Under the pieces are notes generated by a model, which was not told where the DNA came from, did not search any database, and saw only the letters and a list, made by a program, of their open reading frames with translations. Both the position numbers and the translations under genes were made by a program. Shown here piece by piece: positions 24,717-37,649 of a stretch of DNA of 64,000 nt. Positions within the stretch are counted from its first letter, which is position 1. Each line of letters begins with the position of its first letter. This DNA comes from Ignelater luminosus (Eukaryota > Arthropoda > Insecta > Coleoptera > Elateridae), in NCBI GenBank assembly GCA_011009095.1, contig VTPC01089975.1:259644-323643 (forward strand). The letters are read 5' to 3'.

Positions 24717-26389
24717 TCTAATCCAGCAAGGGAAAGTTTGTTGTCAAAAAAGTTTGCCTTAATTTTCCATAATAATAATCGTTTTGATCTCATTTATTAA
24801 ATATAGGAATCGCAGACGCATGAGAAGGTCGCTTGATTTTTAAGTAATACTTGTACACAGCTGAATCACGGAACAAGAGCGTTTGACTACCAATCAGGTT
24901 TATTTACTACTTTGTTTAGATTTTGCTTTATTTAGCTTTTCAAACTGGAGAATTCTGAGTTTTTTGGATTGACATAGCTTTTCTCATTTTATTCATTTTG
25001 GCATTTGAGTGTGATACTTTTGTTTAAATGTTACAAACGTATGTAGTTGTTGATAATAAAACTCTAAGAATAGAAGACCTACATGGTTTAGATTTTGGAA
25101 ACTGGATCATTACGCTACCTAAACCAAAGTTTAGATTCTTACTGCACCGAGCTTTACTTTTAAAAAGATTCTCAAAACTACCTACCGATTATTAAGGTTG
25201 GAGTTTCAGAGCATTGTTGTACCAAACATGAATTTTTGAGTTAATTAACAGTTTCTAAACTGTTCAACGTTTTTGAACCAAGCAAACTCCATGTGTCCAT
25301 TATCAAAGCTTCTATCAGATTCCGTCAGTTTTCTTTTTTTAGTTTAGTTAGACTGGTCGTCAATATTGGAGTTTGTGTACGTAAAAAGGCTGGAAACCTT
25401 ATTTTGGAGCTTTTCTGAGATCTTTTTATTGATGTCCTACTTTACGTTTCTGATTTATTATGGTCTTTTGGGTTTTGGCAAAACAAAGACAAAAACCGCC
25501 GTACGGTAAGAAATAAAGTCTAGCAAACCATGAGGATGGAAAGATATAGTGAAGGCCAAAATAACAGTTAGCATGGTGTGGGAGATGATGATAAACGGCA
25601 TGAAAACTGAGTAATGCAAGATGCATAACTGCCAAGGGTAAAAGACTTTTGGCAGTCCTTCCCCTTTTGATATGTAATGTTTTTTGCATTTTTGTCATAC
25701 CACTGTTTATATTTTATCTTCTCCAGTTACCTAAGTAGTAGAATGCTATACAGTGAAATTGTTACAAGTCATTATATCATCTCAGATTGTTTCGTTTTTT
25801 AACTGACAGTAGTTTATGATTTAATTGTTTGAGGAGAGGTCTCCAATGCTAATTTTTTTTATAAAACTTAAATGCAATTTACCATTAGGTAAAGCACCGA
25901 CGAGGCATCTCTTTATTGACAATTTTTATCAGCTAGTTCAGTATCGACTTTAATGTCAAGAATGAATCAAAATAGGATTAAATAATTAACTTATACTATC
26001 AAAATATCTAATGATTTTGAAAAGTTAGTTATTACAAGTTTTAATTAATAACTACACATCTGTGCATCACACAAATGTTCCTCAATTTCAGTTTAGAGTA
26101 TGTTTGCATTTGAATTCTAAGGTCCAAAATCGCTTCTTATTCCATTCAAATCTTTCATGACATAAAGTCGCAAAAAGTTGATTGAAACTTTCATAGATTC
26201 ATGTTTTTTACAAACAATTTTCTCAATAAAAACATCCATAAAAGAAGTTTTACCTTTATCATCGTCCTGAAAAACATTCTTAGTAATCAAAATACACCAA
26301 GACATGGTTGCAAAAGAAAATAATGTCGTATATACGTTCTCAAGGGATATGGCAGCGAACATAGAATTGCTGCGGCTTTTGATCATATT
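24717..26389. other. Non-coding stretch
   Basis: Minus-strand frames at 25426-25698 and 26117-26386 are open but match no family I know. No repeat or transposon end was noticed. Confidence 0.5.
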
Positions 26390-27060
26390 CGGGCATCATG
26401 TGTTGTTTTTCCGTTCAAAATTACATATATCGTAAAAAGCAGCGACCGGTCACAAGGGATGAAGGACAGCACGTGTTTGTGTTATATACAATATACATTT
26501 ATCCCCTGCAATATAATTTTTAATTCTTCATTCTTATTGCGTCATTTCAGTTTGATCAAATATAAGCAAACATAAAACTTCTTAAATAAAACGTGATTTT
26601 TAAAAACCTTTTTGAGAAAAACTAGTAATAAAGCAATTAGTAAAATGAAATGTGCACAACTAAAACGATTTGTTAGCATTTTCGCGAGTCCATTGCAAAA
26701 ATGACCATAGGCTGTTTGATGTGAAAGGTTCCCATCCAACATTAATTCATAATGAACGAGTCTTCTGGCGCACCACTTATATTTCCTTAATCCCGGATAG
26801 CACAAACAGACCAGCGGCCGCATAGCATGATGAAAACCTAATGGTTATATCTCTTTATATAGAGATCAAAGGGCGTACAGTTCGTCCTTTTTTGAACTCA
26901 TCATATCTAAGGTCCGTATTGGTTTGTGCGGGTCTGGTCTCTAATTAGCCCACTCTTGTTGATGCAAGTCAGCGTGACTCGACTAAACTACCGCCGAAAC
27001 TCTAAAGCGTTGTGTCGTGGCCGGTAGCCTCGTTTTAATCGTTTGCTCGACGCCTTTTAT
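26390..27060. other. Complex GC-richer island
   Basis: Contains a GCGGCCGC site near 26814 and complex sequence through about 27060 (for example GTCGTGGCCGGTAGCCTCG near 27014). A 93-codon minus frame at 26542-26823 has no recognised domain. It is listed as a candidate regulatory element because of the abrupt composition change without a convincing exon. Confidence 0.35.
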
Positions 27061-29099
27061 AATTGCCTTGAACTGATTGTCCACTACATAAAAATAATTA
27101 ATAATCTTAAAAGAAAAAAGAAATGGAAATAAAAAAGCAGGACAAAAAAATTATTTAAGGGGAAAGACGTTTTGATATCTTCTTTCTTACGTCAATACCA
27201 GAGTAAATTTTTAAATATTTGAAACTTGAATTCATTCAACACTTGCATAATTAGCAATTGCAGTAATTAAATATTATTTGAAATTTTAGTCAGAAAATTC
27301 AAAAAGACCCAAGATTAAATTCAATCTGACAAGAAATGATAAAAAGATTATTAAGTTGCTTATAATGATGTGAAATCGGTCTTTTTGGAAGGGAATGTAA
27401 AGAACAAATTCTTATCTGTTTGCACCGGACGAACTCAATGGGCGGTCTTAGTTCATGGTTGAAGCGCTAGAGAGAAGAACAAAAGAATAACGCATGCAGT
27501 GCTGTAATGCAGTATTGTATTTTGAGAAATAGTTAAATTACCCGAATGTAATCTAAATTAATTACTTGTAATCAGATAATTATCGATATTCAGCAACCAA
27601 AAATAAAAGATGAAGGGTACCACATCTGGTACACACGTCAACAAAACATCAAATATAATCTTTGGATCTATTGGAAATTGCACATAATCTCCTAAACAGA
27701 ACAGATTGTAAATAAATAAGTAAAACCAGATCGAAAGTGAGAAAACCATCTAGTTGTCTTATCGGTTACTAAATTTCCAAGAAAACGATACGAAACAGGA
27801 AACATACTCTAATTGAAAAGTCTACCACTGTAAAAAAATAAGAAGAACAAAACCTACAGATTAGTTTTGGCTAACCAACCCTAACTTATACAGCATCTTC
27901 TACTTTGTGCTGCAATCGTTTATTAGTGCTGAAGGACGATTTTCTCTAAGGGTGCCCATTATATCCATATCCGCTATTTCCAGTTTTTTCTTGGTATAAA
28001 GTGAACAACAAACAAAAATCCATTAAGTTGAAGTAAAAATCTACGGTCAGTCAAACGGGAAAAAACTTTCCGTTGCTTTGTTCCAAGTACACTTCGAACA
28101 TCATTGAATGGTTGACCCATTCCCTCATGATTTCGCTTTCAATATTTGTGTATTTTAATACCTAGCCCTGCATGAAGAGTTAAAAGTTGAAAGCTCTGAC
28201 ATGATCTGTTCCTTGACGTATTGGGAGAGATCCCTAGGCGTGAGGTAAAACCAGGTTAGAAATCAAGAACTGACTTTAGGAACTTTAAAGCCTCATAAGG
28301 AGATAAGTCAATAAGTTTCGAAGTTTTGACTGTAGGTTCTTACTCTAAAAGCCCATGATAGAAAGGACAGAATAACTAAAAAAATCCTGAAATTACTAAT
28401 GGACATTGAAACATAAACAATAACTTCTGCAACCAAAAGTAAAGTGGAAATTAATTTTCATGAGTCATCACTTTTCGGTATTTCGTTGTTTTAATTAGCG
28501 TTTCTCAAAGATGGATTATTTGTTCTATCCTAACCAACATCCATTTGATGATAATTTGTAGAACAAATAGCTACTAACTTGAGAATTTACAAAGAAGACT
28601 ATTTGCATACAATGGCGTTAGTTACTCTTTATGAAACAGAACGTAGGAAAGATTCTTAAGAAAGCCTGTAAAGATACCGTATTATCAAAAATGAAAACAA
28701 AACTAAAAATTAACTTTATGTCGTCTACTTCTGAGAGACGGAATCAGAAAAGATGCTCGTAAAGAAAAAATCTTTCTGGGATGCTTGCACAATGTCGAGT
28801 GATATAAATAGTTATTGAAGTATTTGCTGATTTCCAAAAGAAAGAGATGCAGCAGAAGAAGAAAAAAACAAAAAACCAAAAACTTTACACCCCGTAGGTA
28901 TCCAAGAGCATTGTGTTGGATGCGACAGTCTGATCGATATACACAGACTGGTTTTGTTAAGGTAGAAAGATAATTTAATACAGACTCATTTAAATCCGGC
29001 AAAAATGTGAAGTCAAGACATGTAAGTCTTAAATAACAGCACAATTGCAGGAGATTGGCGAATACATCTGCATAACTTAGCATCCGATCGACGATATCA
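27061..29099. other. AT-rich non-coding
   Basis: The 126-codon minus frame at 28703-29083 is hydrophobic and AT-driven with no recognised motif. Around 27380-27490 the sequence is slightly more complex. Nothing else is supported. Confidence 0.5.
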
Positions 29100-30290
29100 T
29101 TGTCGCGTTTTTGCCTTTATTTTTTCGCCGAACGGGTTTGGCTAATGAATATTTCTCGATACAAGACAAATGGATCGAGAAGTTGCCTTAATAGTTGAAT
29201 AATCGGTTGGCTGCTCCCGGTGCACACACGGTCCGGGACACCGGAATGTGTGCAGTTGAAATAATGGCTGGGCGTGCGACGGTGACACGAATGCCGACCC
29301 CTAAATCTGTCCTCGTTCGTCGTGAAACACGGGATCGCATAATGAGCCCCGTTCGTTGTCCCCCTCCCGTTCCGCCGCTGCACTTTACTCATTAGCCTCA
29401 CACATACATACACACACAGGTTAGAGTTCATTATTGTCTTACGATCCGAGCTATGCCCTTAATTACGAACTTCGCCAATTTGGTCGGCTCATTCTCATTT
29501 CCTGCTCTCATCCATTACGCATCGGCTGACAGCCTGACACGTTTCAACTAAGCTTTCAAAAAGTAATTTGTTCGAAGTAAAGGTACTACTGAAGAAAACG
29601 CAAAAAGTAAACTGCTTGTTTACTTTATGTAATTTGTTGAGTGTTCTGGGGCCGCCTCGGCGTGCAATCTTTATCAGTTAGCGTTGAATTATAGTCTGTC
29701 AAATGACTATCCGAATTTCAATTTTCAATAACAGTAGAGTGGTTCTGAGCGGAAACTTTACATATGAGAACAGACGGCCGAAGCGAGAGTTATGCGCGGG
29801 ATTGTTAGAACAAAACGATGTAAAACAAGCCGGAAGTGGTCCCGTGAGGCTCGTACCCCGCTCGGAGCTCGCAGGAATGAAAGAGAACAGGCGTTCTTTG
29901 GCAGCAAAATACGAGTGCTTCGGGAATGCGGCTCGCCGAGAAATGATGCACACAGGGACGGCAATTTTTAAATAATTGACTGGAGTCCGGTGGAAAATGA
30001 ATTACAGTTTGATCCCTCTATAATGTAGCTGATCTTACACTTACATATAAGACGTTCCAAGCAATCCAACCCAACCCCAGAATATTACCGTGTCAAATTC
30101 TTTCCGGCGCTGGTTTATGCGTTATACATTATACATGAATGTGTATCGCCCCGATATCAACTAACTTAGAAAAGTATACAGACTATATTCTCTCCCTAAG
30201 GACCGACCATTCACTCACTCACTACTCGAAATCATAAATACCTTGCCCACCTCTCACTGTGTTTGTTTGTACGGAGTGGTATGTGGGTGA
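29100..30290. other. Largest GC-rich complex island, candidate regulatory region
   Basis: This is the most GC-rich part of the window outside the mariner element. Many frames overlap on both strands (minus 29117-29431, 29699-29953 and 29758-29964; plus 29195-29395 and 29703-29975), which reflects few stop codons rather than recognised proteins. Nested inverted repeats occur at 29215-29254: TCCCGG with CCGGGA, and TGCACACA with TGTGTGCA. A (CA)n-like tract lies near 29399-29418. It could be an enhancer cluster, a promoter with a non-coding first exon, or an unrecognised coding exon. Confidence 0.4.
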
Positions 30291-31340
30291 GTGTCGAAAA
30301 TCACTTTTTAAATCAATTAAAATTGAGTCCACTTTAGAAAATATAATGCTAACATCTAATTTATGAACCGTTTGAATAAATCGATTAGAAATTTAATTAC
30401 AATTAGTATAATTTATGTCGCTTAGGATGAATTATAAACCTATAAGCAAACTTATTTCAATTACATTAAATAGATAAGTATTAGATCGAATTAATTTTCA
30501 CTATTCTACTTCCTTATCAATTTTTAAATCTAATTAAATCAGATTTAATTTGGCAATTATAATTAATTAGTATAAAAGAAAAAACTGTGTACTAGATATT
30601 TAACTAGTTTTACAGCGCTATTCTGATTTTTTTAAGTTACGATACTTGAGTTATCGTTATCGACTAATATTTACTGAGATAACAAATCTTAAAACATGTT
30701 TCCTGGAAATTTTTAATTCTTGCTACTAAATTTAGCGCCAAAATGAATATTTTAGATTGTTTTCCCGCTTCACACAAAACAAACAAAAATTCATATCTGA
30801 ATGTTTGGAATTCACTTAGTACTAAATTCAGTAGATAACGAAAATGTCACCAAAAATTAATTTTTGAAATTATTGATTACCGTAATTTATGCTTTACACT
30901 GTAATTCAATGAATGAAAATTTTAAAATTTCAAACGTCTTTGTGTTCTTGATAGGATCTCAACGTACTTGTTCAAACTAATTTAGTAGATGCAGCTTTAA
31001 CACAATGCTTGCCGACAATGTTGCAATGGAAGAACTTCTAGTATATCCATCAAAGAACAACCAATAGTAAGCAGTTGCTAAGCAATACAAACATCCCTAC
31101 AAAATGAATGAATCCTTACAGCTGAGTCTAAAAGAAATATTTCAGTCTTGTCAAGACACTTTTCCTATCAAAAGTTTAATCTCTTTGAAAAGGAACACTA
31201 TATTCACTTTTATTTTTAAAACATTTCATAACATGAGTTCTATGCCAAAATTGAAGTATGTTTGCATTTTTGTTAAAGGAAAATGTCTCATGGTAAATAA
31301 AAATCCAACTATAATCAGTGTGAAAGCTATAGCGTTTTGT
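30291..31340. other. AT-rich non-coding
   Basis: Very AT-rich with many TTAATT words. Short frames at 31104-31343 and 31176-31403 on opposite strands are not recognisable. Confidence 0.55.
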
Positions 31341-31475
31341 TAACACCAAGACAATTCCAAAACCAAAATGAGTCTTGGTCTTGCATTTGTAATTAATTTC
31401 CAAGCTCTCGACAAAGTGGTATAAATGTTTATTTTATAAATTTCGGTCTTGGTCTTTACTTTAAAGAGTCTTAGA
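31341..31475 (+). repeat. Diverged unit of the CCAAGAC inverted-repeat family
   Basis: ACCAAGAC at 31345-31352 pairs with GTCTTGGT at 31372-31379, and CGGTCTTGGTC recurs at about 31445. The layout resembles the units at 32331 and 32714 but the sequence after the hairpin is more diverged. Confidence 0.4.
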
Positions 31476-32330
31476 AAAGACATTGCTTATCTAAATCACT
31501 TTACTTTGAGTCCTTAGAATCAACCGTGGCGTTATCAACGTGATCAAATTACTTAACACGCAATATTTTGATAATCGCTCAATTGGTCCCTTTCTTTGTT
31601 TTTGCTATAAGGCACGGTATCGATATTCTTGTGTTAGAATTAACAGTTTTTTGCAGAATTACTATGAAAATATTCAAACACGTTACAGAATATTATATCG
31701 TACATTATCTTAGATCTCTAAAATTTTGTCGTTCTTGAAATATTGAAATATGGATATGTAATGTCAAAAAAAGTTATTGTGTTTCTTAAGCTCCTTTGCC
31801 GATACCATCCATTGGTTTTTGGCAATTGCTTGCAAACATCCATGTTGGGCAACTGTAGCTAGTTTTTGCCAAATTGAGTATTTCTAGTGTTGTTTCTATA
31901 ATTTCCAAAGGTTGTATATGGAATTGAGCAAGCTACACTATATTTAAAGCAATTTTTACTGCAAAATAACCGTTTTATCAATATTCCTACTTCAAGCAAA
32001 TGTTCCTTAAATCATGACAAAGATAATTTCAAATCTTTAAGTAAAGATAGTACCAACAGCACTATTCTTCATGAACAATACCCAAACTAAATTATTTTGA
32101 GAGTTTGCAAAGCTATTAAGTAGATAACCTCTATGTTGTTAATTAAAATACTGTTAATTTAATTCCAATCGTTGCAGGGTGTATCAAAACTTAAAGAAAA
32201 AAGCCAAACAGAATTCTAAACCATACACCTTATTGATATTAAAATCAAAACATGAGAGTAAGGTGATTGCTTTTTCAAAATGGGTAACGATTAATCAATT
32301 ACAGAACGAAGTAATAAAAAATTGTACCAA

Positions 32331-32600
32331 AACCAAGACTCTTGACAAATCTTGATGTAAAGAGTCTTGGTTATGGTCCGATTTGAAGTTTTATGACAAG
32401 TTTAAAAATAAAAACAAACTTCAAAAATAGTTCCGATTTTTGCACAACATTCACTTATCCAATAAAATTATTAAAAACCAAACAACTTAAACAAGTCATT
32501 TTGAAATAAAAACGGTGTTCTTCCGTAAAGATAAACATCGCTTTGAAGAATAACAATAAACAGACTGAAAAATATATAACTAACAAAAATCTGAAACTGC
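32331..32600 (+). repeat. Hairpin-headed repeat unit 1
   Basis: A perfect 13-bp inverted repeat, AACCAAGACTCTT at 32331-32343 and AAGAGTCTTGGTT at 32360-32372, heads the unit. It is followed by TTTTATGACAAGTTTAAAAA, GATTTTTGCA, a TTTTGAAATAAAA block and AAACATCGCTTTGAAGAA. The same order is found about 384 bases downstream in unit 2. Confidence 0.6.
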
Positions 32601-32713
32601 CCAGCAGAATATAGCGTCATGGGTAAAATCGAAAGAAGAGCAAATCAAATCTAAAATTAATTTTTGTTAGTTTAGCTGACCCCAAAATTGCTAGCTATAA
32701 AGAAAAGTATCGT

Positions 32714-32960
32714 ACCAAGACCAAAACTATTGATAAATCTTGGTGTTCTGGTTTTAAATCATTTAGTTTTGGTCTTGGTTTGGTTTGGAATTTTATGACA
32801 AGTCTAAAAATTGAATCATAATTTGAAAATAGTTTGATTTTTGCAAAACCTTAAAAAGGTCGCTTTGAGGTAAAAGTAGTGTACTCCCATAAGCATAAAC
32901 ATCACTTTAAGAAGTAACGATGATTGAAATACAAGAGAAAATCAACAACGAATTGGAATT
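32714..32960 (+). repeat. Hairpin-headed repeat unit 2
   Basis: A perfect 16-bp inverted repeat, ACCAAGACCAAAACTA at 32714-32729 and TAGTTTTGGTCTTGGT at 32764-32779, heads the unit. It is followed by TTTTATGACAAGTCTAAAAA, GATTTTTGCA, a CTTTGAGGTAAAA block and AAACATCACTTTAAGAAG. The arms differ from those of unit 1 but are still exactly complementary to each other. Confidence 0.6.
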
Positions 32961-33959
32961 GCTCAAATTGCAGAAAAAGCAAGTTAGAACAAAAGTCAGT
33001 CTTTGTTAGTTTTTTTATCAGTAGTACAGTTTAGACCAAGATAATGATAAAAACTTATCAAAACTTTAAGCCATTTCTTATTTATAGATGGTAAGCTCAG
33101 TAAGTACTTCAGATAACCTTAGTAGTGAAACTTTCTTAGATAACTAAACCAACTGGAAGGTAGGTACTCACAGAAAAAAGTTTTTGACATTCCGGGAGAA
33201 TCCAGTTTTCACTTTTGGTTTGCTCAGTAGTACGTCATCATATTTATTAAAAAATCTAATGGCTAAATTTAGAATTGTATTCTAGTACTAGTAAGAAGAA
33301 TAATTTAAATGTCTTATATCCAGACACCCTATCTTTTTTGAAATTGTCTAAATGACTAGCTTATGAATAGTTTAAGGCAAAATTCAATTTTCTTTAACTC
33401 ACTTTGATACTCAACTAATACCAAGATGTTTTCTCTGACAATAGCAAGGGATTATTTAAAGATTAATATCAAAAATTTTGTCTGACTTGCATAATGATCT
33501 TCACGCAAATGAGTAATATTGAAATATTGATTTCTTCAGTAATCTCTGGTTTATTTATATTTATACCAGACATTTTTATCTCTTACTTTGAATGAGTAAA
33601 TCTAGGTATCTTTTATTTTTATTGCAGCTATTTTACATAATCTCATTAAGATTATAATAAAATTTCTCTAGATATTTAATTGTTACTACCGTGGATAGTT
33701 AATGAGAATTGCTTATAAATCATGCAGTCAACAAAAAGGTATTATTGAATTAATTAATATTTTTACATAATAAATGAAGTTCAATTTCCATAAAATATTA
33801 ATGAAATGATGAACAAGAAATTAACATTTTTCAGAATTATAATAAAATGTAATCTCGTCTTCATGTTTAACTAACAATATAAAGATGGACATACAAGTTT
33901 TGCAACTTAAACAGAATCAACAACGACAATACTTTACATTTTGACAAGAAGATTATCCT
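32961..33959. other. AT-rich non-coding
   Basis: No open frame or element was recognised. The composition is strongly AT. Confidence 0.55.
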
Positions 33960-34460
33960 TTTTTCCCATACACGTTTTTAATATACACTGTACACACCGC
34001 AAAGTAGCCGATTTAAGTAAAGACTGCTATAACAATCATGGCACTTATTCCATATTAGATCGAGCTCGGTTGATGGTCACATTACCCCTTATGTGTGTGC
34101 ATTAAAGAAGCTCGTGAAATAAAATCGGTAGTAACATATATACGGTAAGATTTTAAATGACCACACGGAAAGCTGCTTCAAGTAGGAGGATGTTTAATGT
34201 CGATGACTTGGGCACTTTTATTGGACCAGTTTATTGAGAAGGTAACCTGCGTTTATCGCATCAAATTTTATTTACTCTTTTTATGTTATCGCATAATACA
34301 TTTACATTAAAATTAAATGCAAGACTTCAAGAAGTCAATCTTATCTTCCTTAAGAATTGATCGACCGCTTGCCACCGCTGGCTACTTTCACAATTCACAC
34401 CGAAAAAAAAGGTTTCATTACCATTATCTTTTGACAGGAAGTACGAAAGCGCTTAAAAGC
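33960..34460. other. Complex island
   Basis: More complex sequence (for example GATCGAGCTCGGTTGATGGTCAC near 34059) without a recognisable frame. Candidate non-coding element, weaker than the islands at 29100 and 50300. Confidence 0.3.
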
Positions 34461-37400
34461 ATCAGATTACATTTTAACATAAAGCGATAATATTTCGAGA
34501 TTAAAGAAAAAATTATTAAATGTATCACTCACCGTGTTGTCATGGCATTTAGAAGAATCTCTTCCAGCGACGCATTATTTGAAGATCTCTGCAAAAAAGA
34601 TTGTCGATCACTAAACTTGCAAAATGTACCTTACAAGAATAGATTTCAAATCAATATCAATTCACACCCAAATATACTAGAATTGTTGATTTTATCGAAT
34701 CTAAATCACGGTCAAATAAGGGAAAATATCGCGTAACACCTATAAAGTTATTATCATTTAAACAAATGTTTGATTCTTTGATTCAAAAATTTTACAATGT
34801 TAGTACTTGATAACGTGTTGTGATTATAAGGATTGGAATTTTATATTCTTTTATTTAAAATTTTAGGTGTGCCTGGTGTTCGCTTCTTTCAGAGATAAAA
34901 TATGGAGCATTTTGTAAACAAATGCGCCCTATTATCACCACATTATTATTTGATTATATTTTAATGTAAATAGTGGAAATCTAAAAACAGTTATTTAAAA
35001 TCGAAAACAAATTTTAATTATCTCGTAAAAACACGATCAATATCTGTTTCTTTTTTAAATGGTATCGACAAATAATTGTCATTTTCCTGCATATTTCCGG
35101 AGTTCCAAGCCTTTTTGAAACAGCTCCAATCATTTTTTCGCCTGGATGAGACATGTTTTGTACTGATTGAAAGAATATTGGCAGAGTTTTTCCTCGCACC
35201 CTGTGACATGATTGTTTGTCGATGAACTGAAATTAAATATCCTTTTCTATGTCGGAAATGAGATAGAAGCAGGAGCTTTTACGATGAAAAAGGGTCTGAT
35301 TCATAGATGTTACATTAAGTATAGAATTGTGTTGACTTGAAAATAAGTTATTTTTACAAATATTAATATAAAAGTTCACCTGAAGTTAGGAAATTTAACA
35401 ATTAAAGGTTTTTTGTTTATGAGAATAAACAACACCGGAAGAATTCTTGCGGTGTTGAAAAATAGAAAAAAAAACATGAAATGTAGGTTTTACAGTTCCT
35501 ATACTTGCTGGTTTAATATAAATCAAAGGGGAACAATGTTAAAAAAGTCGCTTTTTATAAATTCAATACTAGAATGGCGATCTACATTTTATGTTTACCC
35601 TACTGGTTTGAATGGCACGCAAGGGGAGCTTGTAATGGGTCTATTATTAAATATAGCAACCCTAGCACCTGCAAAGGAATGAATTAGGAAACAGTTCAAT
35701 GCGAATAATAAATGAATTTAATTGAGTTAATTATACGTTCTTTTTTTATTGTATATAACGACGTCATAAGACATCATTTTTCTAGAACTATATAAATGTG
35801 AATTTACATGTATGACAAATGTTGACAATAATAATGAAGTTGATTTTAACAAACAAAACGTATAGCCTTTTCATTCTTATATTAATTGTATAATTAGTAG
35901 CAGTAGCAGGAAATATGTAAACAATGTTTTATATGACATGTCACAATAAATTATATTTATAGCTAAATTTGAATATGTATTACTAGTGAGGTTAGAAGTA
36001 AAAAACAATGATTTTAAAAAATATGCATAATAAATGATTTTGAAAAGTAGATATACCTTAATACATATTTAACTAAAGTATTAAGCCGTCTACACACTAT
36101 GCGTAGTGTTCGGTGAGCTTACATCAGAAAATTTACTCATTACAAAGATGTGCAATTTTAATTTTAACGCACTCTGTCTGTAGTGTAGAGCCTCTTTTAA
36201 CTTTGTAGGCATCTTTAGCCTTAACGGATAATCTAAAATTTTCTATTAAATTGAATGATTCATTTTGTTGAAATTTATCCCGAACTCATTTAACAACAAA
36301 AATTAGAAAATAACTTTTTATTTTGGTAGCACCAATAACGATTGGTGATATCTTATTATGAAAGGACAACATAACTACAATTAAAAAATCTGATAATATT
36401 CTAAGCTAATTCATTGCCCTCCGTAGTAACTAAAAAATTATAAAGTACTAACAATTTATTAAAATCGGAAGTTTTGGAGATTCCATTCCGTCATTCGAAT
36501 CAATACAATACCAAAATTATCCAGTAGGATTGGTTAATCCTTAATTACTTGATCATTTAACTATGCTTTATGCAAACGGGTCCAAGAAAATCAGAACTAA
36601 ATCCACTAAAACCCCATTATTAGTAAATACATTTAGAGAGTGAGAGTCTCCAAAGAACGGAGCTGCCTCTGCATCAGAAGTCTTTGCACATAAAGGTTTT
36701 TGCTGGGTCTTCCCTATAATCCATTACAGATTTTTTTATATGTTGTTTGAGTACGATACTTTTCTCTTGGTAAGATGACATCATTGTTGTCACTCGAAAG
36801 AGATTTTTGACATTTTGCTAATTTAAAGAAATATCACATATTAAAAATGAAGTCCTAAGAGACATGAATCAATTATAAAAGATACACTTCCGACTTATAT
36901 AACCAGTACAACCACGGCCTCTAAAAGCACAAAGGTGAAATCGAGCATCTGACATAATCTAGAATCGATTATTAATTCCCTGATAATTACTCATGTGATG
37001 TGATTTCAATAACAAGGCGCCAAGAAGTGTTGAGACGTTTCTTCTATACTCTTTAGAATAATATAAACGCAGGTCAAAAAAAACTCAAGTAATAGAAAAA
37101 TCTACTCACGGTTTTAAGCCGAGATTATCAAGAACCGCTAAGAGAAAATTGAGAAAAAAATTGCAAAGAAATGCAAATATCCTAAAAACATCGTCCAATA
37201 CTGGCATTAATGTCAATGAAGTGGGTGACCGAAGGAGTTCAGAAGTATCCCGAGCATCTATAGGATTCGCTCAGAGTGTATTACTCCAAGAAACACTACA
37301 CATCCATAAAAGGGTGATAAAGATCTATTATAGATTGCTGTAATAACTGATGAACTGCTTGCTCAACAAGATGAGCAAACTCATTGTAGGGAACCTTGCG

Positions 37401-37640
37401 TTAAGGTTTTTCCAAGTCAATCTAAAAAAAGCGCTCTACTAATTTCCTATGCTAATCCCATCACACGTCAGTAGCAGTAACTTGTGCTCAACAACCCTGA
37501 AGATGTTACACCTTCTGATTGTACAAATGTTAAATTGCTTATATTTCGTAATCAAAGAGGTTGCGGGCATAGGTTTATAGGAATTATTTTTCTTTTTCGG
37601 ATCAAAACATACGTCTGTAAAGTTTGAGTACATCTTAAGT
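34461..37640. other. AT-rich non-coding
   Basis: Short frames at 34542-34736, 35014-35209 (minus), 35413-35682 and 37149-37343 show no domain I recognise. About 36600-37330 is a little less AT-rich, and the basic 64-codon frame at 37149 could be part of an old transposon, without proof. Confidence 0.45.
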
Positions 37641-37649
37641 TTACATCCT

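Noticed and set aside
27380-27400. GGGAATGTAAAGAAC resembling the mir-1 core
   Set aside because: Differs from mature mir-1 at the seed end and has no pairing arm nearby.
28703-29083. 126-codon minus frame starting MLSYAD, resembling a reverse transcriptase YADD box
   Set aside because: No other reverse transcriptase block precedes or follows it. The short match is coincidental.
29195-29975. Overlapping frames on both strands in the 29-30 kb island as genes
   Set aside because: They arise from low stop-codon density in GC-rich DNA. None has a recognisable domain or clear splice context.
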